Source: Clavelina lepadiformis
Taxonomy: Eukaryota > Chordata > Ascidiacea > Aplousobranchia > Clavelinidae
Reading direction: 5' to 3'
Length of the DNA stretch: 64,000 bases
Assembly (NCBI RefSeq): GCF_947623445.1
Contig: NC_135246.1
Span: 14,677,856-14,741,855 of the forward strand
Each line of letters begins with the position of its first letter. Positions within the stretch are counted from its first letter, which is position 1. Below, piece by piece: positions 12,801 through 27,800 of this stretch. The translations under genes and the position numbers were made by a program. Under the pieces are notes generated by a model that saw nothing but the letters and a program-made list of their open reading frames with translations, was not told where the DNA came from and did no database searches.

Positions 12801-15800
12801 TTTGAAGTTTATCGGTGGTTTATCGTTGAAGAAGACTAAATTAGTTTGAAAGTTTGTGTCTTGATTTGTTTTGTTTGGTGCCGCACATGTATGGTCCGTA
12901 CAAAACTTAACATTCGTCTGCTTGAAAGTTACTCTAGTGACTCTAGTCTAACCGCGCAAGCTGCAACTAATATAACAACACACATGTCGTCGTTGGTTTG
13001 CTTCTTCCCAAACAGCATCTCACGATCCATATATTATGTCTAAAAGGTTCCGGTATGCGCTGTTCTCGGCAAAATAATTGGATTGTACTCAACGACAACC
13101 TGAAACGTTCAGCTGTTATTTAACAAATGTTTGGAGCGCTCGTACTCCATTTACATTTTTTAATTTGCGCCAGACGAAAGTTTGGATTCTTCCAAGTCAA
13201 GGCATCATTAAAACGTGACGAATAGCTTCTCCTGCACGAAAATGGGTGTTAAACAAAACACGGTGAAAAATCGCAAAAATTAGCAGCATAGAAACAATTG
13301 CTGTTCGTGTTAATGTCACCTTGTTCATGCTGCTAAATCGCAAGGAAAGTTTACCAAAGCCTCGATTTATCACCCACCTCTCAAGGTGACAACGTGCCGA
13401 ACGTGCGAGGTGTTGCAACCGGGTGATAATTGCCCGATAACACCGATTGACTTTTAGTGCTGTCATAAAATGCGCTGATCGTCGTACACAGCGTTTGATG
13501 AATGTTTTTGAGTGTAATTATTTCCAGTGGTTGAATTTGGTCCATTTGATGTGTTGAAACGACAGTCGTTTTTTGTTCGTTGCCCCCTTTCAATGTACGT
13601 TATACGTCACAATGAATGTCGTCCACACTTAAGAATATTGATCTTGTTTGTTCCGCCCCCAACTAAGGCTTTCACAAACAGCCTTGAATAAGGGCTGTTT
13701 ATTAACTAACAATTTCTATTATGAGAAGTCTAATTGTTCGGTTCGACCAGTTAAACATTCAGAAATCCTTCCTTATTCGGATTTTGATGTCAATTCAGAC
13801 GATGATTTTGTACGTTTCATGACGAAAATTTATTTAACATCAATCATTTTATTTCTTTGTGTATATTTAAATAAAATCCCCGTACATCCTTAGGCCCACC
13901 CTAGAACTAAATTCTCCTCACTGGAGTGGTCTACTTCAGTAGAAATGGATTTGTCGTCATGACTTTTTATTGAATGACTTGTCGCACTTTTCGATGCCCA
14001 CGCAATTCATTTAGAACGGAGTCATCGAAAACTCGTTAAGCCCACCTCAATGACAAATCGGTGAATTTGAAAATAATAAATTTTAAACTTACCGCTACTT
14101 GCGCGCGGTAGTTTCAACTTTTCAAACGAGCAAGCAGTTGGCTTACTGTACAACGCTGCACACCGGCGAGGCTTTATTTTTAGAAGGAAGTTTTTAATTG
14201 GCCGAACGCCCAAATGCTTTAGAACTGATTTGAAGTGGGTCTTAAAGGCTTATTTACTGTCTTTGTTACGCTTGTGAACATCGTGTAATTCGATACATCC
14301 ACACAATGTTAACTCGTGCTGTTTTTCTTTGAGACACAGAGTTGAATTAAGCTTCCAAATCATGTACTTCTTTCTGCGATTTTGTTTTTTCTACTAGATT
14401 TAATAATCTGTTACGTATACTATTATAAAACAGTGGTCCATTGAAGCCATGAAATGTACATAACCGACGTAAGCTTGATATATGACGTATCGTCCTATAT
14501 ATCACCAACTACTGGCTTGGCCAAGTTCCTACGTCATTAGTCATGAATCGTGATGCCACTTCCATTGCGAAATTTATGATCATCCGCAAGTTGTCTTTCG
14601 CTACAAGCCCCAATAGCACCACTCTGTTTGTTGAAGTCGTAAAACTGTTGGTCACATCACCGGGTGCAATTGCTATTTGCGTATAAGGAAGTAAAAGTTT
14701 ATTTTATAGTTTAATGGGCTATTTTGGCTGATGTCCCAGGTACAAGTAATGACTTCAAAAACACAAAGTAAGATTTGATTCGAATTCACTGAAAACATAC
14801 GAAGATCTTTTCTATTTGCATAGCCAGCTGGGTGCGACAGTAGTTGTACGAATTGTATTTCTGTTGGTAGGGTGTGTACATTGTACAGCTAAAGGATATA
14901 ATATTGTCATGTAAACATAACGGTGACATGTGGATCGGATTTAAAACCCAACCTCTTGTGCTTTCTTTTCCGCTAAAGTCGATCTGCCACGTCAAAAGCG
15001 CAACTGCACCAAGACAATCCCCAGACGGCATAGTGTAACGTTGCTTAGCGCTGTTCCTTGCTATGTAAGTGTTAATTAAACCGATAAGCGCAGCACTTAC
15101 GTCGATATTTTTCAACGAAATGAAAAAATCTGGAAATTTGCGCTGGGATGTATTCACGCATCCAAATAGGGAATTGCCAATTAGCGACTGCGCGGTTATC
15201 AGTATGGTGTACTATGACTGGTGTTGATATATCATTCAAATTTGGTTTACTGTGTGATGTACATTGGAAATCGATCGCGATTGAGTCCTGTCAGCGATAT
15301 TGCAAACCACAGTTACCCAAGAACTTACAGCCTAAAGTTATGAGCGCATTTACTGCAAGTTTCGACCTTTGTGCTGTTTTGAGTCACGGTTCGTTGACCT
15401 TTCACGCTCGGTTGCTCAAATGAACCTCGTCGTGCAGTTGATTGGTTAAACAGGTTTTTAGCTAAACTTCAACGTACCCGAGTAAGAGCTGTCAAGTGGG
15501 CTTGAATGCAAGCCTTGAAAAAAAACTCATTTTTGTTGGTGACTGAATTAGGCGATAACTTTCTATTCCATGGTTCTAGTGCCCATTGTTACCAACTAGA
15601 TTTCATAGTTGTAATCGGTTATTCGTATCTCGTTCACTGTATTTTTCGTTTTCCCAACTACGTATTATCTGGGCTTAGTTGGATTACAATACCACGCTGC
15701 TTCGAATGAAATATTGATCGCATACCGGCTTGCTATTTCTAAATGACGTTATTGTTGGGCAAATGCATTTGTGTGGTACCGTATTGTTTTGATGTTAGGT

Positions 15801-18800
15801 TGAAGTTATCGTGACAAGAAAAATTGCACCAATACAACGAAAGGCCGACAGACCATCACATGGTGATTTTCCCATTGTAATAATAATAAGGCAAACTACC
15901 CAATTTGCTTGTGTAATTTGGCGCCGCTGTTTCCAATCTTGGCTGCTGTATGCTTCAGACACACAGAAAAGCTTGTGTGCTTGATGGGAAGTAGCTGTCC
16001 ATATGACGTCGTAAATTACGACTCGTAATACCCCTTCGTGAGGAAAGAACAACCGTTCGCCTCGTATCATGCAACTTCAATTGTTCGCTGCTTGCCTACT
16101 TTGTTCCTACGAAATAATACGTAGTAAGATTTTCACTTTTCAGATTTTGAGGTAAAGCACTTTTTGGGTTCCAGGGTTTTGCCGCACCTTGAATTATAAG
16201 TTATTGTTTCCGTCGATGTCCATCACATCTGCCAAATTCAGTTTCTTGTAATCAATGGAGTTGTCCGTTTTCCGCCGTAACGTGCTTCTCTGTTACGATA
16301 TAATTAGCAACTCACTCAATTATTGTATCAAAACAAAAACTCTCACATATAGCCGCGTGTAAAAGTATTTCTTAACCCAACAATTCGTTACAACCAATGT
16401 TTCGTGTTTGACCCGCTGAACCATTGTGACGCCACCATTTCACTTCTGATGACCTAACAATATTGTGTTAACATTTTGTGAAGGCTTTGTAATATGATAT
16501 ACATCATTGTGTTAAGGTCCTGCATGTCTCACGACTATTATCTGTTTGACGTTATTTCTTTTTTCATCTAACATTGAATATTATTTTATCAGACACCAGT
16601 TTTCTTCTTTTGCGCCGTAGTGCTATTTGCGGTCTCATACATGGCATTAATACCTCAGTCAAATTAAAGTAAAACAGTTTTATGTGGCGTCTTCGGCACT
16701 CAGGCTCAGCCCGATTCAAGATTTGACCCTATGCAATGATAAATCTGTATTGTAAATACAGTGGGACCTCGTTAATCCGGACCCCAATGAACCGGAATCC
16801 CCGCTATCCGACACAAAACTGCCGGGAACGGATTTCTTCCTATGCATTTTACCCCTTTAATCCGGAAACCCCGCTGTCCGACTCCGACACAAAAGTTTTG
16901 GAACAAATGTGCTAAATCAATAGCAATAAAATCCGATAAACCGGATTATTAACAGTTAAGCGAAAATGATTCACGATTGTCCTAATACAGTATGTTAGTT
17001 TGTTGACGAAACAATTGCCGATTATTATCTACGCATAATTACGTTGCGTTGCATAATGACGTTGTAGCAGCGGTGACGGTCCTATTCGTTGTGGCAAGCC
17101 ACTTTGTCAGTTACAGCTGAGTAAGTCGCACAGCTTTTTAGTCATACTATGAAATACTGTACAGTATTTTAGAAACGAAAAAATAAATTGTTCATCAACA
17201 CTAACAAACAACGCTTCCGCGGTCGCAAAAAAATACGTACATTACGTAGGTTGAGTGCGGCAATCTATTGAAGACATACTGCTGCGACTCAATCGTGCTA
17301 TCAGCTTTTGATATCGCATTGCGCAAAAATTGGAAACAGGCCTAAGAAAGTTCTAGACTGCTGGTCCCACCGGAATGCTTCGCCATGCAAGAGCGGTTGT
17401 CAAACCGATTTGCGGCCGCATGTTCGTCACTTCTGGCTTAGAGCATTCGTGTTTAATACGGTGGTTCTGGGGTTCGACACTGGGTCGGATCATACAAAAA
17501 ATATAATTTTATTTTAGTTGCTGTCCAGCCAGAAACTCGGTACTTAGAATTGGAGTAAGGTGCATACTGCGTTTTGAACACGGTGCTGCATTTGCAAGAT
17601 TGATTGATTTTTTACTTTCCAATAATCCGGATACCCCGCTAAACCGACATTTTTTGACGAAACGAAGTGGTCCGGATTAACGAGGTCTCACTGTAATTAC
17701 CAAAGCCAGCTCCAAGCAATTCCAACCACTAAATTGAGCTCTTTACATTGAGCATGGTTGCACTTTATAGCTTATATTTTGTTTTATGGTCTGAGAGCAG
17801 TCAATTGTGTCAAAAACAGTATTGTCGTTCACAGTAGCCGACCTGAAGACATTCTTTGTTCGCGCTTGGTTCGGGATCATACGTTGAAGCCCGAGTTGTC
17901 ATCCACTATATGATATTTTCTTTAATATAATTCAGTCAAAGTTCAAGACTTTTTGAAACAACGAATTTCTTCTATACAACTTTAGATTCTTTTACAAAAT
18001 TACGATAAAACAGTGAGTGAAAAACATTATTTTTACAAAAATGTTTTAGTAACTCGGTCTAATTTAAATGAGCCGGGTTTGTGTATTTGCATTTCGTGTG
18101 TGTAAAATTATTCGGTGTCCTTAGAAAAGCTGACGGAAAATAAATATTGCAGCACTGCAGGTGTGGAATGGTTGCATTTAATTAGAGCAATAATTCCGTC
18201 ATCTATTGAGTTTTGGCCATGTATATAAGTGTCTTATTGTAAAATCTTTCATTGATTTGTCTATCAATAGTTGTGTTTCATTAGTTGTATAAATTTTGTT
18301 TCTTGCGTTTATTTAAACATTATATACTTTATCCAAAATTTCGAAATCTGACCGAGTGTCGCCAACACAAAAGCTCATTCCAATTGCCAGAAAATTGCAG
18401 ACTATCAAATGCTAAAGGAACATGACTCGTGTTCAGTTTGCAATAGAAACCCACGGTTTGACTTTTCGAAGCCATGTATTTCTGCTTTACCTTAGTCACG
18501 GTCAATTTGATTCAAACAGAGATGGCTTTGCGTTGCAGTGGAGATGTTGACAACCGGAGCGGAAAGTGCATGGCTTTCGACTTCATGGGTCAAACATCTG
18601 AAGTTTTCATCCTTAGCGGTGGATTCATACATTTTTATATATTTTTTTGCATTCATTTTGTATGTATTTTTTAAGATAGTTAATTTTGATTATACATAAC
18701 CTATTTAAAAATTAGAAATACTGTACATTTAATTGCATACGGTAGATGCTTTTATAAGTAGGTTATTACTTGTGTTTGTTTATAACGATGATCTAGTTCT

Positions 18801-21800
18801 TCAAAACCGAAACGTGAGCGCGTCACTTCAGGTTTCCGCATTGCATTTTCGGCTCCTGCAGCAATTCTTAAATAAAGCAACTTCTCACACGAAAACCTTT
18901 TATGCACTCAAAATACGCCTGCTGCGAAGGTAGTGACCTTCGTCACGAATTCAGCATCCAGTTTCAACGGCACAAATGTTCAGATTCTCCTGTCGCAACC
19001 GGCACTAATCGACTTTGATTGACGGGCAGCGACTTCGTTGAAAATTTGTTTGCAGAAGTTTTTTAAAAGATGACGTATAGAGTCTGCCGTCTTCTCCTTG
19101 GGCAACTAGTTCGGAGTTGTTTGTTTTAAAAGTCGTAGATCATGTTGTCTCGTGCCGACAACACCTGTGATAATAGTGATGTCAACAATGGTTTTTGTTG
19201 TGTCTGGGAAACGATCGCGCATGTAATTGCGCCTTCACCAATGCGCAACAACCTTGGTTTGAAGGATCGGATCGGCTTTTAATGGCTTCCCCAATGGGCG
19301 AATTTCGCTGCAACCCAGGGAAATAATTCTCCATTGCCCAAAACTAACGAAATTCTTCAAATTTGTCGCCTGTCTCGTTGCCAACCTTATAAGGCGACGA
19401 TAACACGTTTTCTATGGTGTCATTTTTCGACCGTCGACTCTTTACCGCTTGTTCCGACGAGTGAAAATCGGCTGTCGGATCGTGGCCTGACATTCTGACA
19501 GAAATGAACCGCTGAGACCAATATGACATGTTTTTCTTGAAGTGTTTTGTCTGTACAACCGGGTTGAACAAGGTTTTCTTGCCCGCGACATTCACTGTAC
19601 ATTGTTCGCTTGTTTACTCGCCACTGTCATAACAATGGTCTTTATTACGTAACAATGCTTAGATATCAAACAAAAGTGTTTCTTAATGAAGTTTTTCATT
19701 AAAAATATCATAGGAAACACGCTTCGTCAGGGTATTCTGTAGAACAGGGGTGGGCAAACTTTTTGTACTGAGGGCCACATTTGAAAAAATGTTGCAGCCG
19801 GCGGGCCGCACATTTTCATTACAAAGTAGGAAAATTTACCCGGTGTGTAAATAAACGCATATTCATATTAAACACAATTTTTGTATTTCACACTCAGTTA
19901 CGTTTAAATCTATGCAATCATCATCACAAAATTTAATGAGACTTGTGCAACTGTTCACAGTTTTACGGTTACGGTAGGCTTACGGTAGCCGCTACCGTAA
20001 TTGTATTTTATGATCAAACAATTGAATCAAGCAATGCGTGAGAAGTGTATGTTGCAATACATGCGCGACTGACGCCTTACGGTATTTCGGTAGGCCTACG
20101 GTAGTCGCTACCGTAATTGTATTTTATGATCAAACAATTGAATCAAGCAATGCGTGAGAAGTGTATGTTGCAATACATGCGCGACTGACGTGTGTGTGTT
20201 TACGCACTGAAAGTGAAGAGAAAAACACACTCGTAAAGGGAATAATATTTTGTCAGGTAACCTGTTTAATTGAAACAATAAGTGATGAGTAGGAGTTTCT
20301 GCAAGTGCCGGCGGGCCGCAGAAAATGGACCCGCGGGCCGCATGCGGCCCGCGGGCCGTAGTTTGCCCACCCCTGCTGTAGAATATAGAATGATTTTTGG
20401 ATGTTTATGTTTTCGTGGATTTGGCGATGTTCTTGGAACTGATAAAATTCTCGAGTCAAAGCGTGACCTCATCTTTCTGGTAGTTCTTGCCATTTGCTTA
20501 ATCCGGATAGAAGAAGGTGGTTTGTAAAGAATACGCTCCGCCGCCTTTTCAGGCCATGGCTGCGCCCCTTAAATAGTACAAAGCAAACATCCTTAAAACA
20601 ACTACCAGGATGTCATGTCACCCATCTGGTAATGCTCGCCCTTTTAGCGACATCCTTTTACCACAATGGCTTTTACCGTTGGTTGCTGCAGAGTGTCTCG
20701 CCTTTTTATCAAAACAGTGGTCACCGGACGTGGTCAGACGTTCTGGCCTAGTTTGGCCACTCTGGTATAAAGGGATGTTACGTTTTGAGACAGGGTGACA
20801 ACAGCCTTAATTGCCTTTCGCTTATTTGGATGTTTTGCTGTGAGGTTAAAAACCTGGAGCCTGTATCGGCCAATTTAGGAAATTGAATCCAGATCAGCAA
20901 CAAACTCGTGTCCGAGTGCATCGAGTTTGTGTAACGATAACATTTACATAACCTCTATGACATCATCATGTTGCAGGTCAGTATCCTAATTTCAACACTT
21001 TCCGCATCCCTTTGGACATGTTTTGTTTCCACGTGATTTTACAAAGTGTCGCAGCCATAGCTAGTTATGCCCGTGTTGGCAATAAGGAATTTCCACAGGT
21101 TCAGTTTTGACCATTATTTCGAATCAAAATGATTCCGTTTAAAGTGTTCTAAAATCGAAATGTTCCTCGTGTTACCGCCTTTATTACAATAACCCAGGGC
21201 GCGTAAATTTATGTACCCCTTGCTGTCCATTTCTAATTCCAAATTTCTGGAATATGTGGAAAAATTTTCGTTATCTTTGTTAGGACGTGTAGTCGGCCGC
21301 ACAACATATGCTTAATGGTTGGTCCGCCGCCCATTCGTTAGTGCTGCACTTCGGCGCTGCACAATTCCAGGTATCCTGGTTTTGATTGCGCAGGATAACT
21401 TTCAAGGTGCTCGTTGTGTCTGTGTTATCGGTCCCGGCACCAGTTGCGCCTCGAGCCAAGCATTAATGAGTATTTTGTAATATTATTACGTCTAAAGCAG
21501 CTTTCACACAAAGGTAGTTTATATTTGGCGCTGGCTTAAAATAAGTGAACGTTATCATTTACGCCACTGCTTTTGTGACTTAATCCACGTTCGCAAGGTC
21601 GTTATGCACCCGGTATACGGTGAGAACGCGAGTAAAGGCTTCCTGCCGTAAAGGGGCGGAAGAAATTATCCTTACATTTATTGACTCCGTTTCAAGCTCG
21701 TTAACAACACATTTCAACATCAATCAGTGTCAAACAGAAATTTTCTCACGATGCTGAAAGTTGGGAGTCGGGCGACTTGCATTCGGCTACACTGCTACAG

Positions 21801-24800
21801 CAACGGTTGATATCTTCTCTTATGAAGTTTTGACGACAGCAAGCATATGTTGTTGTACATCACACTTGGGTATTATTACGTCATGTTGGCAAGCAATCAA
21901 TATCAACCAATTTGCCGCGACGTTTGGTCACTATAATTTTTCTAAACTTATAACTTTCCCGGGGGAAGGGCGCGCTCTGTCGATTTTGGAGACTCGATTT
22001 TTGCGTGACATTATCGACAATTCCCGTACATCGCGTTGCTTAACGATCCCCTTGTATTATAAGAAGGGATCTTCGGGATCTGGCATCTTTTAACAAAAGC
22101 GAAGCACTCTGCTTCTTGCTTTTTCTGTGTGATTGTAAATTGGGTAAGTTTCTTGTATGTCACCGTCAAATTTCTTCGATCCTTTCCACCATATGTTTAA
22201 TACTTATTTCGTCTTCTTTGCGCCCAGTCTTTTAATTATGGTGTTTGCTAAAACTCTCTTAGCTTCAGGTCTTCTGTAATACAAGTTACAATATATAAAA
22301 CCAGTATAAAAATGAGATGAGGTTTTAGTCAGAATTTTTCGAATTAAGTTACCTCAAACAACCTGTCTGTTGTGTAGCGTCGTGACGTAAAATTTGTGTT
22401 TTGACATCTCGTTGAGTTTCATTGTGACAACGATTCGGTATATCTGCAATGTACTGAGGGGTTTAACCACATTGTTATGATTAACAACCGCTTTACTGGT
22501 GACTCATTTCATTCCTTCAAGTTGTCGTTTTTAAGCTCTGTGCAAGTTAACCGTGAAAGACAGCAAGAGAAAAGAGAAAGTTTGTCAATCACGCTGCAAA
22601 GCAACGCCAGCTAAGCCAATCGATATGATCAATCTTGAGGGTACGAGCCCACCCATTACTCGGTGTAGTTACAGTGTCATTGTTATTGTGGGTTATGTCT
22701 AATCCAAAAGTGTTTGTCAAGCGTCAGTTGTTGCGACTTTCACATTCAACCTTAACGGACTTGTATTTGGCAGCTCACCTTTTAAACGGCTTTACGAGTT
22801 TAATTTTCATTGCTTGTCAACGCTTCAGTTTATCTTGAGTTTTCTAAATTTTAAGAGGGCATTGGGGTTTGAAATCCGTTTGTCAAAGCTTTTGTTCACT
22901 TTTCAAAGCTCTTTCACATTGCAATGACATGTTGCTTATGCTTGCTGAATTCAAACCTCTCTTTGTTAACTCATTGATAACGTAATTCAACATTGATAGA
23001 GTATTGTTTAGTAAAAATCTTGATTAATCGTAGTCTTACTTTTTCAGGTTCAACGAAAGATATTGGAAGCGCTTTGACACGGATATGCGTGAGACAGAAA
23101 ATGATGGAAAACAAACTAAAGCATTTTACGAAGTGAGTAGCACTTACTTGTGAACTACCAATCATTTAGAAACCACCATTACGCCACAAACTAAGTTTTT
23201 TCATACAACCACTTGTAAAATACTTTGAATTTCGTAAATTTTTATCTGGTATAAGTCTAATGTATCTAAGTAGTAAATATGTGAAAATTTTATTGATTGT
23301 ATAAATTTTTGTTATTTTATTACATGTTTATATACAGTCAAGCATCAAAACTGAATTTTAAATCCATTTCTGCCTTGTTTTTCTAGCTCAATGCTTGATA
23401 ATTTGTTGTGTCCGGTACAAGACAGGTTGGAAGAATGGAAGAAGGTTGCCAACCAACTTGAAAAAGATCACACCAAAGGTAAAGTGTTTTGCTATCTGCT
23501 AACTGATAACATAAACAAAAGCTTGTAATCTTGTATGCTTATTAAACAAGCCAATCGAAATTTTCTATTTATTTTTTGTAGATTACAAAAAAGCAATGCA
23601 TGAAATTAAGAAGCGAAACACTGACAGTGTCAGGTTGCAGAAGAAAGCTCGAAAAGGTGAGGCCACTTATTTTCGGAAGAAAATAATGACATTTATATTA
23701 ACTTAGTCACAACTTCACAAGTGATGGCATGAAGAGTTCATATTTAAGGCCTATTAGATTATTTTACAAATTTCTAAAAATGCTGAATCACCATATTTTT
23801 GGCAGTATAAACAGGCGAAATTGTGTTTTCCTAAAATGTTATGTACTATTAGCAAAGTAACTTAAAATAATGAGAAAATGCTCATTCATGAAATTTGAAA
23901 CAAATCTGTTTTTTATTTACGTTGCTATGTCATTCATTCTTTGTTTCATTTACACTGTATGCTCTTGACATCAAACATTCTATCATCTTCTATGTCTTGT
24001 GGCTTAAGTGGTTATTCACGTCACACACGTTATTCATTTTCTAAGCGTTTCTGATCACAGTTTAACCTTTTTCATGTAAAGCCGGGGAAATTTTAATCAT
24101 GGTAATAAATCAAAGAAAGATACAAATAAATCAACAATTGCAAGGATTACACAGAAAATGCTTTGGAGAAAGGCCAAAGATGTACCAAGAAAAATTTCAC
24201 CATTTTTGTGAATCATCAATTATTTTTCTTATTTCTTATAACTTATTAATTAATGTTGTAATCTTTAAATGTGATGAAATTAAAACGTCACGACTTGTTT
24301 ACAGTGTTTTTATAATAAAATTAGTGTAATATTTCTTCTTTTGTATGCCGTGTATAATTCAAATCATTATAAACTTGGTGCCCGTTTGGTGATGCAAGAT
24401 TGCGAAGTTAGAACTCGCGTTCCAAACTCAATAAGTGTTTGTTTTTTTACTACTTTGTCATAGAGTGGGGAATGGAGGACTTGAATTTGAACAGTATGTC
24501 AAGTAGCAATTTTTGCTTAACACCGAAACGTAGCTTAAGCAAATTAAAACAATATAAATACAAGCAACGGTCTTACTGGTACTTGTTGTAATTTGTTGGT
24601 TTATATTGATAGTTTGCTGTTATTAACATAAACTATGTAATAAATGTTTGTAGTGTATCATCTATTGTTACAATATTTTGTTAATTTTGTCATCTTATCA
24701 TTGTTTTAGGAAGCAGAACTGATGTTCAACAGCAATTAAGTTCAGTGATGCTTGATGTTAACGAACGGTTCTCCACTCTGATGGAAACTGAGAAATCCGC

Positions 24801-27800
24801 ATTGCGAAATTTACTGGTGGAAGAACGAACCAGAATATGCCTTTTTGCAAACTGCCTTTCTCCAGTTTTGGTAGGTTTGTTTTAGCCAATCATTAATAGA
24901 TGCACAAATTTAGTATTGGTTGTTCCCTGCTTCAGGCTAATGTAGGGCAATAAACTTCTATTTAAACTTTACCATACATAACAAACTTCGTAGAAATTAG
25001 TTGTGTTAAGTAGTGGCTCCCAATATATTCATGTGGCTATATTGCATGATGAAGCTAATCCAAATATAGCACGTTATATAGAATGTTCAAATACAGAGTG
25101 AAATTATCTTGACAACCAGCTTGATGATCATGCTGTGGTTTTGTATTGCTTCTTGTTCAACAATGGTATACATTCACGGTTCAATATCTGATAATCTGCT
25201 GAGTCATTAACGGAGTTGAATAGTGCAGATCTGAAGTTAGACTGACAGGTTTTCAACTTGCATATGCTTTTATGACACTGTTACCTCCCCAAAGCATAAA
25301 TAAATGGAATATGTATGCTAACATATGTGCCAACATGCCAACCCATACCTACCACAGTGTTCCTGTGTGGTATTCATTGTAGATGTGGTGCCATTATTCA
25401 AAAGTATTATCATGAAATATTTCTGCTTGAATGCACAGTTTTTGTTAGCATTGTACACTTTAGAAAACCACTAATGTTTGAATCATAAATATTAATTTGG
25501 GTTGAGCGATATGTTTTTATATTTTTGTGTAGTTATGGAAATACATACCTTAAGCCTACAGCTCATTAAATATCAAAATATGCTGGTCCATGTAGGTAAA
25601 ATATGTTAATCACATATTGTGTTCATTTCTGACAAATAAATATGCTTATGTACTTGTAGATTGGAACACAGTGTATAGTTCATAAGCTTAAGTCATTCTT
25701 AAGCGTCTTCATGCTATTTAATACTATCAAGACACTTTACTTCAGATGCAAAACTTTCAAAAACATGTACGAGTTAACATCTTTTAAAAGTTCACTTATC
25801 TGCTCGAAAAGGGATTTTTGTGTGGTATGCTATTGTTTAAGGCTCATCAACAACTTACTATGTGCCTTTGCATTCCTATAGGTTACTAAAACTGCAAAAC
25901 ATAGTGATTTAACGTAACAGCTCAATGAATCATTTCAAGAGTACATGTACCGTACATGTGTTATTATTGCAAAAGCATTGGGTTTCGATTGGTTAATATT
26001 GAGAACAGCAGGAAATCTGCGATTCAAACTGCTTGTAAAACATGCATCGGCGTGTTTGTACTGTTTTCCATTTAACTAGTCACAGGATCTTAATGACAAT
26101 CAAGTCTATCCATCACTAATGTCTGTTAATGCGAAATTAGTGTGTTTGACCTGTTGTATTTACTTTTGTCGCCAATTTCCTTGTCAATATTTAACTGATC
26201 ATGGTAATTACATAAGATGTTAGACTTGGGACAGTATAGTCAGACACTGACATGAAAGTATTTAGCAATAAAGCATGAAATACATGATACTATTTCAAGG
26301 TTCTGTCTTACAGTGACTGGGTTACATTGTTTTTCTACCATTACTCAAAATGTGTTTATTTAAAGCACAATAAAACATTTGTGGTTCTTTCAAACCCATG
26401 TTTTGCACAATTGTCTGAATTGTTGTTTTTAATACCAAAGTCAGCATATTTAAAAGTCCATGATACTTAAATAGGGTGAAAGACCTTTTTATGCTGCTTT
26501 TCTGTACGTGTCACAATGCCGTTGCATGGACAGAAACGTTTGCAGAACGCACAAGCAGTTGCTCTTGGTGTACTGATGGGAATCACTTCATCAGTAGAGA
26601 TGAATAGAGAAAAAATAAACCAAAACAATGAGACTCAGTCCTCTTTGGTTTGAATTTCTTTCCCCTGACTTGTTCAATTCCTTGAAGAATGTTGCTGGCA
26701 AAGTTTGTACAAATAAAAAACATGCTCAAGTTTACATGATAAAACGATGTGATAGCCTGAAGGTTGATGGTTATCAAAAATTTTACAATCTGATACCTAC
26801 CCAGAGACATGAGATCAGTTAAAACAGGCGATTGTCGACATTACGTTTATCTTTTCTTGCTGTAATTGTTTTCACAATATCCCAGCCCACATCGTTGTTG
26901 CATTAGTTGTTCAAGAAATTGGATGAGTTCCATGTTTACTTTTGAATTATGTTTGAAATATCAAGTTAAAGGTTACATAAAATGTCACGGAATCTTTTAA
27001 CCCTCTTTTATAATTCGCTAAAAGCTTACTACTCTAATTCATATCTATTTCACAATTTTTATGTTTCGGTTACTGCAAGGATGTAAATCAAAATAAATAC
27101 TTTACAGTTTAAGAGTTAAATTAGTCTGATTGAAATCTTAATGTTATGTAATAAAGAGTTACCGTAAAAATTTTCAGCTCTACTTTAGCATTATCTCCAC
27201 ATAATTTTCATCATATATGTAAATTTGCTGCTGCAGGAGCTTCAAGTTTCTATGCTCAATGAAGTAACTCACCTTCATGACTTGACTTCCGATATTACCC
27301 GTCTTTGTCGTAATCCAAAACAACTGCCAACATCAACCGATCAGCTTGTTGCTGACTTCATATCTGCCAACAGCCAGTCATCAACATCCCCTCTTACCGT
27401 AAGACACGTCAGAATTTTTGTTTTCAAAAAATCCCACAATTGCAACTAACATATGTTTATTCCAGTCTTAGAAGGTTACTTTTTTGCTTCCTTTACTCAA
27501 GCAACTGTTAAGCCTTGAATAAATTACATAAGTGATTCTGTGTCAATTTTAGGATCCCCAAGTTACAAATAATGAGGACTTTTTTCTTCAAACGCACAGT
27601 CTGAGCCCTCCATCGTCACCAACATCCACTGACAGCAGAAAGTCATCCATGTGCAGGTACACCTCGTAAGCATTGCAGTTGTGTTCAGTATTTTCTTGTT
27701 GTAAGGCTCATTTGAATCAAACTGAATTTTGTTTTTGCTCTGCAGCCTGAACAGTATCAACAGCAGCGATTCTCGCTCAAGTGGATCTTTCAACCACACC

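Larger units (their letters stand above)
12098..23047 (+). other. MTSS intron 3 (10.9 kb), no coding exon seen
   Basis: Between the exons ending at 12097 and starting at 23048 no additional in-phase exon is needed, because the phase closes perfectly (G|GT). The intron holds a pogo-like element (16759-17693), a hAT element (19745-20375) and a short tandem duplication (12291-12330). The parts at about 13-16.7 kb and 18-22.6 kb are noticeably less AT-rich than the flanking introns and could contain enhancers or alternative first exons, but nothing specific can be shown. Confidence 0.6.

Noticed and set aside
15148..15423. 91-codon plus-strand ORF and neighbours at 14786-15157 and 15795-16070 in the long intron
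   Set aside because: No recognisable motif, no exon pattern and mutual overlap on both strands. Consistent with chance in a less AT-rich stretch.
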